From JAJEFO01 sp965214325 (GTDB taxonomy: Bacteria; Pseudomonadota; Alphaproteobacteria; Rhodobacterales; Rhodobacteraceae): a DNA stretch of 64,000 bases. The notes under the pieces are model-generated. The model was given only the letters and a program-made list of their open reading frames with translations. It was not told the DNA's origin and did no database searches. A program made the position numbers and the translations under genes. Location: NCBI GenBank assembly GCA_965214325.1, contig CBDCBG010000006.1:1736001-1800000 (forward strand), in the 5' to 3' direction. Positions 1-8,273 of the stretch are shown piece after piece. Within the stretch, counting starts at the first letter, position 1. Every line of letters begins with the position of its first letter.

Positions 1-176
1 CCTGCGTTCAGAAGGCCAAGGAATGACAGAAAAACCTCGACGGGATGCTTCAGTAAATCCTCGCAGTGGTTCAGCACATCCGTCAGGTACTGCTCCGCCT
101 CTGCAAAGATGCCGAAGGCGCGGTTTGCATGGGAAAGTGTCGGCAAAATGGGGAGTAGGCCCAGTGCGGGACGCAG
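1..176 (-). pseudogene. nhaA fragment (second, decayed copy)
   Basis: This stretch aligns without gaps to 5757-5932, which lies inside the intact nhaA gene, in the same orientation. By eye there are about 24 mismatches in 176 bases, so about 86% identity. It represents an internal part of a Na+/H+ antiporter gene and has no open frame of useful length. The similarity stops abruptly at 176, and tyrosine-recombinase coding sequence begins at 180. The piece runs off the left edge of the window, so more of the copy may lie outside. It is a remnant, not a working gene. Confidence 0.85.
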
Positions 177-179
177 ATC

Positions 180-605
180 GCCGACATCACCCGGAAGGAC
201 GTCCCGGACTGGTTCATGTCCCTACATGCGACGCCAGTCGCCGCCGACCGTTCGGCAACGGTGCCTTCCGTCATCACGGCTTAGGCCGAGGTCTACGGAT
301 GTCTTCCCGAAGACACGAACCCATGCAGAGGCATCAGGCACCACTGGCGGAAGGGCCGGGAACGCTTCCTGTCGGTGTCCGAACTTCGGCGCCCAGATTA
401 CGTCCTCTCGCTTCATGCGACGGAATGCCAACGGCCGACGACCATAATCATGCTGCTGTTTCTCGCCGGTTGCCGGGCCAGCGAAGTCCCAACCCTTCAG
501 TGGCGGAATTTCCGGGACGGACGGTTGCACCATCGGGACGGCTAGGCAGGCGCCCGAATGGTATGGTTGTCGCCGCGGTCCCGAGACGTGCCGGCCGGGC
601 GGCCA
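180..605 (+). pseudogene. Tyrosine recombinase (phage-type integrase) remnant
   Basis: One frame starting at 180 reads like the middle of a tyrosine recombinase: DITRKDVPDWF from the core-binding domain, then PEDTNPCRGIRHHWRKGRER and FLSVSELR, then LLFLAGCRASEVPTLQW, which carries the first catalytic arginine region (family form GCRRSEILTLRW). The frame is interrupted by in-frame stop codons at 282-284 and 543-545, and homology resumes after each stop (MVWLSPRSRDV). The N-terminus is missing because the fragment is joined to an nhaA remnant, and the C-terminal half with the second arginine and the tyrosine is gone. It cannot be functional. It suggests that an integrative element once occupied this edge of the dmd region. 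Confidence 0.8.
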
Positions 606-1205
606 AAGACATTCTGTCGGACCTCACCTTTCTCGCGCCGATGTTCGACGAGGCGGCGAGTGAAGCGTTGCGAGCCGCCGTTTGCGATGCCTGTCTTGGT
701 GGCGAGGATGAGCGTGGGCGCCACTGCAGGGCCTGCGCAAGCAAGCGCAAGACCGACAGACACGAAACCGGCACTGCAACGGCCCAACAGAAACCAGCCG
801 ATTCTGAAACCGATCGACTTTACGAGACTATCAGTCCGACCACCGCCGCCGCAAGAAAAGGAGCGCCAACCCACCCAAATCGCTATCTGAGGGGCGCGAG
901 ACCGTTAATCATGGGCCAGGATTCCGGAAGGCCTCGTCCGGGAACGCCCGCGGGAACAGCTCACGCCATTTGCCGAGAAATCCCACGGCCGACATGCCTG
1001 GAGGAATTGCCGGATGCTGCAGCGGCCAGGGTCATGGCGAGCCGTGGGTGGCGCTCCGTCAACGGTCCGGTCTGATCGGCAAGCTCGGTCCGGAAATCCC
1101 GCCAAGAGATCAGGCCGAGAAGTGATAGCGGTCGAGTGCGGGCCATCGAGGTTTGCTCCTGCAAAGGCGGTGTCGCGGTAGATTCCAGAGCATCGCATCG
1201 GAGCC
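606..1205. other. 600 bases without a recognisable gene
   Basis: Open frames occur on both strands but none resembles a known family. On the minus strand, 542-874 encodes one hydrophobic stretch (IGWFLLGRCSAGFVSVGLAL) and 961-1164 could encode a 67-residue peptide; neither has convincing support. Given the decayed DNA to the left, this is most likely more degraded sequence. Confidence 0.5.
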
Positions 1206-1291
1206 TTGTTGGTCGTCATGAACTCGCCGACGAGCCAAAATGTCGCACCTGAACCGAACGGCTCATGGGATAACCTCCAAAATCGCGACTT

Positions 1292-1321
1292 TTGCAAGTC
1301 GTTCATTTGTGAGCGTATACA
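1292..1321 (+). promoter_or_regulatory. Candidate sigma-70 promoter ahead of the dmd cluster
   Basis: TTGCAA at 1292-1297 and TATACA at 1316-1321 are separated by 18 bases, close to the -35/-10 consensus. The pair lies about 55 bases before the ATG at 1377 that opens the dmdC-like remnant, and it is the best promoter-like sequence upstream of dmdD. This is a pattern match only. Confidence 0.35.
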
Positions 1322-1376
1322 CGTCGAGCCGCAACGCAAGTTTGGCACGAAGGATCATTTCTTCAGAGTGAAGGAC

Positions 1377-1560
1377 ATGACAAATCAGGCCCCAATTCGC
1401 GATATCATGTTCAACATCGAGCAACTGTCTGCCTGGTCAGGAGTTGCCTCCTTTGACGCATACTCCGGGATCGAAACATCGGATGCACATGCCGCGCCTG
1501 ATGCCTTTGGCCGCCATTGCGCCAACTTCTACGCACAGCACATCCTTACAGAGTGTAGTG
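1377..1560 (+). pseudogene. N-terminal remnant of an acyl-CoA dehydrogenase (probable dmdC)
   Basis: From the ATG at 1377 the frame reads MTNQAPIRDIMFNIEQLSAW, the opening of acyl-CoA dehydrogenases of the DmdC/AcdH type (family form xPPVRDMxFxLxEL). DmdC oxidises methylmercaptopropionyl-CoA to methylthioacryloyl-CoA. Family resemblance continues for about 60 residues and then fades; the frame stops at 1700, after roughly 107 residues instead of nearly 600. The FAD- and CoA-binding core and the catalytic glutamate are absent. Its place directly before dmdD fits a dmdC that has been lost by internal deletion. The identification depends on a short match, so the specific name is an inference from context. 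Confidence 0.6.
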
Positions 1561-1678
1561 CAGAGCGCTCCCGAATCATGGAAGGTGGCACGAGCGCGCT
1601 CGACGCGCACTTTCAGATCAGAGCATCCAAGAAGACAGGCACGCGACTGTGCCGGAAAGCAACGCAAAGGCCCGAACG

Positions 1679-2485
1679 ATGTCCCACGCAAGCAATCTGA
1701 ACTCCTACGAAAACCTCATCACTGACGAGCGAGACAACGGCGTCTTTGTGGTCAAGCTGAATCGTCCCGAAAAACGCAATGCCCTTGATGTCGCGACGAT
1801 CGAGGAGATGGTCAGCTTTTTCGGCAGCGCCCATCAAAATGGCGTAAGGGCGGTGGTCCTGGCTGGCGAGGGTGATCATTTCTGTGCCGGTCTTGATCTT
1901 GTGGAACACTGGAAAGCGGACCGCAGCCCTGACGAGTTCATGCACGTCTGTCTGCGTTGGCATGAGGCTTTCAACAAAATGGAATATGGCGGGGTCCCGA
2001 TCATTGCCGCACTCCAGGGGGCCGTAGTTGGCGGCGGCCTTGAACTTGCAAGTGCCGCTCATCTTCGCGTGATTGATCAGTCTACGTATTTCGCACTTCC
2101 CGAAGGGCAGCGCGGCATCTTTACAGGCGGGGGGGCCACAATTCGTGTTTCCGACATGATCGGAAAGTGCCGGATGATCGACATGATCCTGACGGGTCGA
2201 GTCTATCAGGGGCAGGAGGCTGTCAACTTGGGTTTGGCACAGTACATGACCGAAGGTTCCAGTTTCGAAAAGGCGCTCGAACTGGCGGACAAGGTTGCTC
2301 AGAATCTGCAGCTGACAAACTACGCCATATGCTCCGCCATCAGTCACTTGAACAATATGTCGGGCATGGACGCATCCTATGCTGAAGCGGTCGTGGCGGG
2401 CGTAGTGAACACACAAACTGCTGCGCGCGAAAGATTGGAGGCGTTCGCCAACAAGACTGCAACGCGAGTGCGCCCCAACAGCTAG
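1679..2485 (+). CDS. dmdD: Methylthioacryloyl-CoA hydratase DmdD
   Basis: Crotonase-fold enzyme of 268 residues. DmdD converts methylthioacryloyl-CoA to methanethiol and acetaldehyde with release of CoA and CO2, the last step of DMSP demethylation. The oxyanion-hole segments are visible (HFCAGLDL near residue 68, GAVVGGGLE near 114). The two glutamates expected for catalysis are E122 (GGGLE) and E142 (PEGQRG), matching E121/E141 reported for the Ruegeria pomeroyi enzyme with a one-residue offset. The ATG at 1679 is preferred because AAAGG sits 8 bases upstream; an in-frame ATG exists at 1649. Long segments such as RWHEAFNKMEYGGVPIIAA look near-identical to the Ruegeria protein as I remember it. 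It is followed after 73 bases by dmdB on the same strand. An ordinary enoyl-CoA hydratase is the alternative, but context argues against it. Confidence 0.88.
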   Translation: MSHASNLNSYENLITDERDNGVFVVKLNRPEKRNALDVATIEEMVSFFGSAHQNGVRAVVLAGEGDHFCAGLDLVEHWKADRSPDEFMHVCLRWHEAFNKMEYGGVPIIAALQGAVVGGGLELASAAHLRVIDQSTYFALPEGQRGIFTGGGATIRVSDMIGKCRMIDMILTGRVYQGQEAVNLGLAQYMTEGSSFEKALELADKVAQNLQLTNYAICSAISHLNNMSGMDASYAEAVVAGVVNTQTAARERLEAFANKTATRVRPNS

Positions 2486-2558
2486 CCAACATCAGGGAGC
2501 CAGGCATAGCCCGTCATATGCTCCCCTTACGGTAAGGGCCAAACTTGGAGGAGCGGCC

Positions 2559-4178
2559 ATGCAAGAGCATTTTGCAAGCCTGGGAAAGACGGCAGCAAAT
2601 CATGTCCCCTTGTCACCAATTTCGTTTCTGAGCCGCGCCGAGTGCCTGCACGGATCGCGTAAAGCGGTGATCTATGGTGATGTGCGACGCAACTGGACCG
2701 AAGTCGCGGAGCGGATCCACGCTGTGGCCTCTGGTTTGGCCGCTGCAGGCATTGGCAAAGGTGATACTGTTTCGGTGCTCTGTCCCAATATTCCAGAACT
2801 GTTCGAACTCCACTTTGCGGTGCCGCTGACCGGGGCTGTAATCAACACGCTGAACACCCGCCTGGAGCCAAGAACAATCGCCAATGTCCTGGATCACGCA
2901 GACACCAAGACAGTGGTCGTTGATCGCGAGCTGATACCGTTGCTGTCAAAGGCTTTCGCGCTTTTGGATCGCGTCGTGCCGGTGATCGAAATCGATGATC
3001 CAAATTATGCATCCAATGAAACATTGGGCGGACAGAAATACGAAGACCTGCTGAGAGAACCAGCGGAAACCGACTCCCTCGGAATGCCTGCCGATGAATG
3101 GGACGCTATCGCCCTGAACTACACTTCCGGCACGTCCGGACGTCCCAAGGGCGTCGTTTATCACCATCGAGGTGCCTACCTTATGGCACTTGGAACGGTG
3201 GCGGGATGGCAGCTTCCTCACTACCCGGTCTATCTGTCTGTGGTTCCGATGTTTCACTGCAACGGGTGGGCGCATCCTTGGGTAATGGCGATGTTGGGAG
3301 GCACCATGGTGTTCACCCGATCGGCGGATACAGACAAGGTTCTTGATGCAATCCGTGCGCATGGGGTGACCCATTTCGGTGCCGCACCGATCATATTGCA
3401 AATGCTCTCTGAATCCGACGCCGTCAAGAAGTTCGAGCCTGCCATCAAGGTATTGACAGCGGGCGCACCACCCCCGCCATCCGTGCTGGAAAGGACGAAA
3501 GCGATGGGACTGGAGGTGATGCAGGTCTATGGCCTCACCGAAACCTATGGACATATCTCCAAATGCCTTTGGCAAGACAGCTGGGATGAACTGCCAGCAA
3601 GTCAACAGGCGGAAATGCAGGCACAGCAAGGGATTGCCATGCCCATGGTCGAGTCGGTTTCCGTAATTGACGGCAAGACCGGGCGGCCGGTCATTCGGGA
3701 TGGCCGCACCCAAGGTGAGATTGCGGTGCGTGGCAACACCGTGATGAAGGGCTACTACAAGGACGCGGACGCAACCGAAAGTGCCTTCCGGGATGGCTGG
3801 TTCTGGTCAGGCGATGGTGCGGTCGTTCACCCTGACGGATACATGCAGATCCGTGACCGCCTGAAGGACGTGATCATCTCCGGCGGCGAAAACGTCTCGT
3901 CTGTCGAGGTGGAGGCCGTCCTGTATCGTCACCCGGCGATTCAGGCCGCAGCCGTCGTCGCGAAGCCAGACCCCAAATGGGGCGAAGTCCCCTGTGCCTT
4001 TGTCGAATTGCGACCGGGAATGGACGCGACCGCAGTGGAGATCATTCGATTTTGCCGGGAACATCTTGCCGGATTCAAGACACCCAAGGCCGTCATTTTC
4101 TCGGATCTCCCCAAGACCTCTACCGGCAAGATCCAGAAGTTTCGCCTTCGCGAAACCGCCAAGTCCGTGAACCTCTGA
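2559..4178 (+). CDS. dmdB: Methylmercaptopropionate-CoA ligase DmdB
   Basis: Adenylate-forming acyl-CoA synthetase of 539 residues. In the DMSP pathway DmdB activates 3-methylmercaptopropionate, the product of DmdA, to its CoA thioester using ATP. Motifs are complete: the phosphate loop YTSGTSGRPKGV near residue 188, the A5-type motif YGLTETYG near 325, the hinge region GDGAVVHPDGYMQIRDRLKD near 418, and the C-terminal catalytic lysine in KTSTGKIQKF near 520. A strong ribosome-binding site (GGAGGAG at about 2547-2553) precedes the ATG at 2559. The stop codon ends at 4178 and dmdA begins at the next base, so the two genes are probably translationally coupled. A medium-chain fatty acyl-CoA ligase would look similar; the flanking dmdD and dmdA decide the name. 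Confidence 0.85.
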   Translation: MQEHFASLGKTAANHVPLSPISFLSRAECLHGSRKAVIYGDVRRNWTEVAERIHAVASGLAAAGIGKGDTVSVLCPNIPELFELHFAVPLTGAVINTLNTRLEPRTIANVLDHADTKTVVVDRELIPLLSKAFALLDRVVPVIEIDDPNYASNETLGGQKYEDLLREPAETDSLGMPADEWDAIALNYTSGTSGRPKGVVYHHRGAYLMALGTVAGWQLPHYPVYLSVVPMFHCNGWAHPWVMAMLGGTMVFTRSADTDKVLDAIRAHGVTHFGAAPIILQMLSESDAVKKFEPAIKVLTAGAPPPPSVLERTKAMGLEVMQVYGLTETYGHISKCLWQDSWDELPASQQAEMQAQQGIAMPMVESVSVIDGKTGRPVIRDGRTQGEIAVRGNTVMKGYYKDADATESAFRDGWFWSGDGAVVHPDGYMQIRDRLKDVIISGGENVSSVEVEAVLYRHPAIQAAAVVAKPDPKWGEVPCAFVELRPGMDATAVEIIRFCREHLAGFKTPKAVIFSDLPKTSTGKIQKFRLRETAKSVNL

Positions 4179-5285
4179 ATGTCGCACATGATCTCGCACT
4201 CCCGGCGCCTTCGCGACACACCCTTCACGGATGGCGTCGAGGCCGGAGGCGTAAAGGCCTACACGGTCTATAATCGCATGTTGCTGCCGACGGTATTCGA
4301 AAGCATGGAGGCCGATTGCCGCCACTTGAAGACCCATGTGCAAGTATGGGACGTGGCCGTTGAACGCCAGATCGAACTGAATGGTCCCGACGCGACAAGG
4401 CTGATGCGAATGCTGACGCCACGCGACTTGTCAAAGATGCAGTCGGACCAGTGCTGTTACGTTCCCGTTGTAGATGACAAAGGCAAAATGCTCAACGATC
4501 CTGTTGCAATCAAGCATAGTGACACACGTTGGTGGATGTCAATTTCAGACAGCGACCTCTTGTTTTGGATCAAGGGGTTGGCGATTGGCGCCGATCTCGA
4601 TGTTCAGGTGTTCGAACCTGATGTCTTCCCTCTGGCGGTTCAGGGGCCAAAATCAGATGCATTGATGGAAAAGGTCTTCGGGAGTGTCGTGCATGACATC
4701 CGCTTCTTCCGGCGGAAGCGGCTGGATTTCGGAAACAGGTCGTTCATCGTGGCACGCTCCGGTTTTTCCAAGCAGGGCGGATTCGAAATCTACGTCGAAG
4801 GCGCAGAAGACGGCATGCCCTTGTGGGAAGCGCTGTTCGAGGCCGGAAAGAACCTGGACGTCCGTCCTGGTTGTCCAAACCTGATAGAACGAATCGAAGG
4901 GGGCCTGTTAAGTTACGGCAACGACATGACGTTGGCAAACAGCCCATTTGAATGTGGCCTCGGAAAATTCTGCACACCTGCCGAAGGTAGCGATTTCATT
5001 GGTCGAAGTGCGCTGGAAGTCGAGGCAAGCACAGGTCCCTCCCGGCAAATCCGTGCAATTTCGATTTTGGGGGACGCAATCACCCCCCCTCGCAAGGCCT
5101 GGCCCCTGACCAAAGACAATCGGCGAGTTGGCCAGGTCACTTCGGCAGCATGGTCACCGGACCTTGAAAGCAACGTGTCCATCGGAATGGTCAGTAAGGA
5201 TCACTGGGATGCCGGAACAGGGCTGGTCGTTGATACACCGCATGGTCCGAGGGAGGCGATCGTGCATGAGCGCTTTTGGAATTAG
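4179..5285 (+). CDS. dmdA: DMSP demethylase DmdA (GcvT family)
   Basis: This 368-residue protein belongs to the glycine-cleavage T-protein fold, but its sequence is that of dimethylsulfoniopropionate demethylase. DmdA moves one methyl group of DMSP to tetrahydrofolate, giving 5-methyl-THF and 3-methylmercaptopropionate. Diagnostic stretches are VEAGGVKAYTVYNRMLLPT near residue 21, QVWDVAVERQ near 62, MLNDPVAIK near 104, GFSKQGGFEIYVEG near 196 and LLSYGNDMTLANSPFECGLGKFC near 248. All of these closely follow Ruegeria DmdA as remembered. True GcvT proteins lack the MLNDPVAVK and YGNDMTxEN(T/S)P signatures in this form. Length matches the family (about 365). The start abuts the dmdB stop; a second ATG at 4188 is possible. 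Folate from the neighbouring folD pathway is the methyl acceptor pool. Confidence 0.93.
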   Translation: MSHMISHSRRLRDTPFTDGVEAGGVKAYTVYNRMLLPTVFESMEADCRHLKTHVQVWDVAVERQIELNGPDATRLMRMLTPRDLSKMQSDQCCYVPVVDDKGKMLNDPVAIKHSDTRWWMSISDSDLLFWIKGLAIGADLDVQVFEPDVFPLAVQGPKSDALMEKVFGSVVHDIRFFRRKRLDFGNRSFIVARSGFSKQGGFEIYVEGAEDGMPLWEALFEAGKNLDVRPGCPNLIERIEGGLLSYGNDMTLANSPFECGLGKFCTPAEGSDFIGRSALEVEASTGPSRQIRAISILGDAITPPRKAWPLTKDNRRVGQVTSAAWSPDLESNVSIGMVSKDHWDAGTGLVVDTPHGPREAIVHERFWN

Positions 5286-5335
5286 CGTGGATCTGTTGAA
5301 CTGGCGTGGCCGGCCGGCCCACCCGTTCGCCTTTC

Positions 5336-5350
5336 GGGGCGTCACGCCCC
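5336..5350. terminator. Hairpin between convergent dmdA and nhaA
   Basis: GGGGCG (5336-5341) and CGCCCC (5345-5350) form a 6-bp perfect stem with a 3-base loop in the gap between two genes that converge. There is no T-run on either side, so intrinsic termination is only a possibility. Confidence 0.3.
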
Positions 5351-5428
5351 GGCGGGCGATGCTCGCGCAATCAGACGGGTTCGCGCAAGACCCGCCTTCC
5401 GCAATTCAATGCCTTGCGGCCGCGAATG

Positions 5429-6727
5429 TCATCCGGCCTGCTTCTCGATCTTCGAAAGTTTCCCGACAATCAGGGAGATCACCGCAGCGAAGAAGCTGAG
5501 AAGAGCGCCCATCTTCGCCGCATCCTGCACAGGGCCCGGATCGAAGGCGACCGTGGCGATGAACAGCGAAACGGTGAAGCCGATCGCCGCCACGCAACCG
5601 ATCACGAAGAGATCGATGGTGCGCACGCCTGACGGCAATCCAAGCTTCATTGGACCGGCCGCGAACCAGCCGAAGAGCAGAACGCCGAAAGGCTTTCCCA
5701 CGGCAAGGCCCAGGAGAACCAGCCAGGTCGCCGTGCCTATGGCGGAGAACTCGACACCTGCGTTCAGCAGGCCGAAGAAGAACAGGATGACCTCGACGGG
5801 ATGCTTCAGCAAATGCTCGCAGTGGTTCAGCAGGTCCGTCAGGTACTGCTCCGACTCCGCAAAGATGCCGAAGGCGCGGTCCGCGTGTGGCAGCGTCGGC
5901 ACAATGGGGAGCAGGCCCAGTGCGGGATGCAGGCCGCTCTCCTGGAATCCGTACCAGCTCATGGCTCCTGCCACGAGATAAGGCCAAAATGACAGATTCC
6001 TGCGGACCCAGGTCGACTTGCGACGCAGCGGGTCCGCCCGGTCCAGCCAGAGAGGCAGCCAGTTGAAGAGCACGTAGACGGCGATTGCCGAGAAGACCGA
6101 CAACAGGAACCACTCCGGCGCCAATTCGCCGGAAGGGTAGAAGACCGCCAGGATTATCAAGCCGCAGGCATCGTCGGCAATTGCGAGAAGCAGCAGGAAG
6201 CGGACCGCCGGATGCCCGGCCCCGAACACGAGCCGACCCACAAGGTAGCTGAAGGCGATGTCCGTGGCTGTCGGTATCGCCCAACCGTTCGCCACCGCGT
6301 CATAGGTATCCGAACCAAGATATGCCGCGAGCCCGAGGTACACCACGATCGGGCCGACCATCCCGCCAGCGGTCGCGACGAGCGGAGTTGCCGCCCTTCT
6401 GCCCCGTAGCGAGCCGTTCTCAAGTATGATCGCTTCCCAGACCTCCTTCGCCGCGATCGCGAAGAAAAAGGCCATCAGCACGTCGTTGACGAGGAAGTGC
6501 AGGCTCAGGACTCTCTCGACGTCCGGCAAGTCGCTGATTCCGTAATGCTTGCCGTAGGACTTCAGCCAATAGGCTGCATCCACGCCCACCCAGTCGTTGA
6601 ACCAGAGCGGATACTCGACCAGCAGCTTGTAGGTTCCGGGATGGGCATTGGCCCAGACAAGCGCGATCAGCGCGCCGATGATCAACAGCAGCGAATAGTT
6701 GGTGACGAAGTTCCAGACGCGATACAT
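5429..6727 (-). CDS. nhaA: Na+/H+ antiporter NhaA
   Basis: Inner-membrane antiporter of 432 residues that exchanges intracellular Na+ for external H+. About a dozen hydrophobic segments are evident. The key acidic residues are present: D156 in IPTATDIAFS (equivalent to D133 of E. coli NhaA) and the pair D185-D186 in LAIADDACGL (equivalent to D163-D164, the ion-binding site). The protein is slightly longer than E. coli NhaA (388) because of an extended periplasmic loop near residues 45-70. It converges on dmdA. Part of the same gene reappears as a decayed copy at 1-176. Salt tolerance fits a marine bacterium. Confidence 0.93.
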   Translation of the reverse strand: MYRVWNFVTNYSLLLIIGALIALVWANAHPGTYKLLVEYPLWFNDWVGVDAAYWLKSYGKHYGISDLPDVERVLSLHFLVNDVLMAFFFAIAAKEVWEAIILENGSLRGRRAATPLVATAGGMVGPIVVYLGLAAYLGSDTYDAVANGWAIPTATDIAFSYLVGRLVFGAGHPAVRFLLLLAIADDACGLIILAVFYPSGELAPEWFLLSVFSAIAVYVLFNWLPLWLDRADPLRRKSTWVRRNLSFWPYLVAGAMSWYGFQESGLHPALGLLPIVPTLPHADRAFGIFAESEQYLTDLLNHCEHLLKHPVEVILFFFGLLNAGVEFSAIGTATWLVLLGLAVGKPFGVLLFGWFAAGPMKLGLPSGVRTIDLFVIGCVAAIGFTVSLFIATVAFDPGPVQDAAKMGALLSFFAAVISLIVGKLSKIEKQAG

Positions 6728-6907
6728 CCCGAGTCCTTTTCAAGCATTCAGTTCGAAATAGACCGCCAGCCCGTGCTGGGCAAGTCAGGCAGGTCCGCTA
6801 TTGCAGGTCATCGTGCGGAGTCGACCGCCGCCAGGTGAAGCATTCCAGATCTGCCGGAAGCCTGGACGGCCGTCAGGCGCCGGAAAGCCAATCGGCCAAC
6901 AAGACGC

Positions 6908-7939
6908 TCAGGCAATCGTTCCCCAGGCCAGTCCCCCGATCATCGCCCCTACGAGCGCAATCCCGAGATAGCTGGCGAAGACCCGTGGCTTGACGAGCGC
7001 CCAGACGGCAATGGCGGCAGGAATGCTGCTGACCCCTCCGGCCAGCACGAACGACATGGCAGCTCCAGGCGCCATGCCCTGGACCAGAAGGGCATTCACC
7101 AGCGGCACGGCTGCGTAGCCGTTGAGGTAGGCTGGCGCACCAACGATGGCTCCCAGGAAGACCGGAACCACGCCCTCCCCGCCCAGAATGCCCGCGATCA
7201 TTTCCGCAGGCACATAAGCCAGCATCAGCGCTTCGACCATGTACGCGAGCATCAGCCACTTGCCGAGAAAGAGCGCGTTTTCGACAACGGCGCTGCGGAA
7301 AGTCTCTCTGCGCTGGCCGTCGCGCCAGAAGCGCCATTCGGGCGTGCCCTTGAAATGCGACGGTGCGCAACCGCACCCCTTTGCCATGGGCTGAAGCCTC
7401 AAGGGGTCGGCAAAGACCGGAGACCGGAAGAAGAGACGGACGATCATCCCGCCAAGAAGGCCCATGCCCACTGCGCTGACGGTCTTCGCGACCGCGAAAT
7501 GCATGCCGAGCGTGCCAGCCGTTACAAGGAACATCGCCGGGTCCATCAATGGAGAGGAAAGCCAGAACGCCATCACCGCGGAAAGCGGCGCACCGACCGC
7601 CAGAAGGGCCGCGATGAAGGGAATCACTTCGCACGAGCAGAACGGCGACAGTCCGCCGAGAAGCGCTGCCAGCACGATCATACGCACTTCGCGCCCTTCG
7701 AAGGCTTTCGCGAGCAAGGCTTCCGCGCCGGTCGCCTTCAGGAATCCAACCGCCAGAACCGCGAACAGGATGAATGTGCCAGTTCGGGAAAATGCGCCGA
7801 ACGCGAAACTCACTGTTTCCTTCGCCTGCAACGGATCGATGAGCGCAACGAACAGCGGCAGTGACAGGACCGCAAGCCAGACCCGGTCAATCCCCACTCG
7901 TTCAGCCAGTGACGTGGTCATGCCAGGCATGCCTGCCAT
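6908..7939 (-). CDS. ArsP-like permease (DUF318 family)
   Basis: Predicted inner-membrane permease of about 343 residues with eight or more hydrophobic segments. The motif GGLSPFCSCEVIPF near residue 94 and the paired transmembrane repeats are characteristic of the DUF318/ArsP permeases, whose founding members expel trivalent methyl or aryl arsenicals. Cysteines are also present in the central loop (KGCGCAPSH near residue 187). The gene overlaps the 3' end of an ArsR-type regulator gene by 38 bases, so the two are one transcript. In-frame starts exist at 7939, 7930 and 7921. The substrate cannot be read from sequence; arsenic or another soft metal or metalloid is inferred from the regulator pairing. 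Confidence 0.75.
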   Translation of the reverse strand: MAGMPGMTTSLAERVGIDRVWLAVLSLPLFVALIDPLQAKETVSFAFGAFSRTGTFILFAVLAVGFLKATGAEALLAKAFEGREVRMIVLAALLGGLSPFCSCEVIPFIAALLAVGAPLSAVMAFWLSSPLMDPAMFLVTAGTLGMHFAVAKTVSAVGMGLLGGMIVRLFFRSPVFADPLRLQPMAKGCGCAPSHFKGTPEWRFWRDGQRRETFRSAVVENALFLGKWLMLAYMVEALMLAYVPAEMIAGILGGEGVVPVFLGAIVGAPAYLNGYAAVPLVNALLVQGMAPGAAMSFVLAGGVSSIPAAIAVWALVKPRVFASYLGIALVGAMIGGLAWGTIA

Positions 7940-8273
7940 CTTCGGCCCTCCCGTCAGTCGCGTCGGCGCAGCACTCGTTCAACAGGAAAGTCGAGAGTTC
8001 CTGCATGCGCTCATAGGCGGCACCGACGCAGATAATCCTGCGTCCTTCCCGCATCTGTCGCACAAGGCCCGCCGCAGCGAGGACTTTCATGTGGTGGGTA
8101 AGCGTGGACCCGGTCACTCCCGACCTTTCGCCCAGTTCTCCAATGGACAACCCGCCAGGCCCGGCACGCACGAGAATCCTGAGCACGGACAGGCGCTGCT
8201 CCGAGCCCAGTGCCGCGAAGCTTGAGGCGGCCTGATTCAGGTCCAGTGTCGAACAGGGTGCGATCATTTCCAT
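7902..8273 (-). CDS. ArsR/SmtB-family transcriptional repressor
   Basis: A 123-residue winged-helix regulator. ALGSEQRLSVLRILV and GELGERSGVTGSTLTHHMKVLAAAGLV are the typical first helix and DNA-recognition helix of the ArsR family, followed by the wing (REGRRIICVG). Cysteines occur in the N-terminal APC and in LLNECCADATD near the C-terminus; these could bind a thiophilic ion, although the classical ELCVCDL motif is not present. It is upstream of and overlaps the ArsP-like permease gene, so it most likely represses that operon. An AT-rich repeat directly upstream of the start is a plausible operator. The start at 8273 has no obvious ribosome-binding site; a second ATG lies at 8267. Confidence 0.82.
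   Translation of the reverse strand: MEMIAPCSTLDLNQAASSFAALGSEQRLSVLRILVRAGPGGLSIGELGERSGVTGSTLTHHMKVLAAAGLVRQMREGRRIICVGAAYERMQELSTFLLNECCADATDGRAEDGRHAWHDHVTG

Noticed and set aside
961..1164. 67-residue minus-strand frame (MQEQTSMARTRPLSL...)
   Set aside because: No recognisable family, no clear ribosome-binding site, and it sits in decayed DNA; noted only in the description of that stretch.
4179..5285. Glycine cleavage T-protein (gcvT) as the identity of the GcvT-fold gene
   Set aside because: No gcvH or gcvP is adjacent, and the sequence carries DmdA-specific stretches and DMSP-pathway neighbours.
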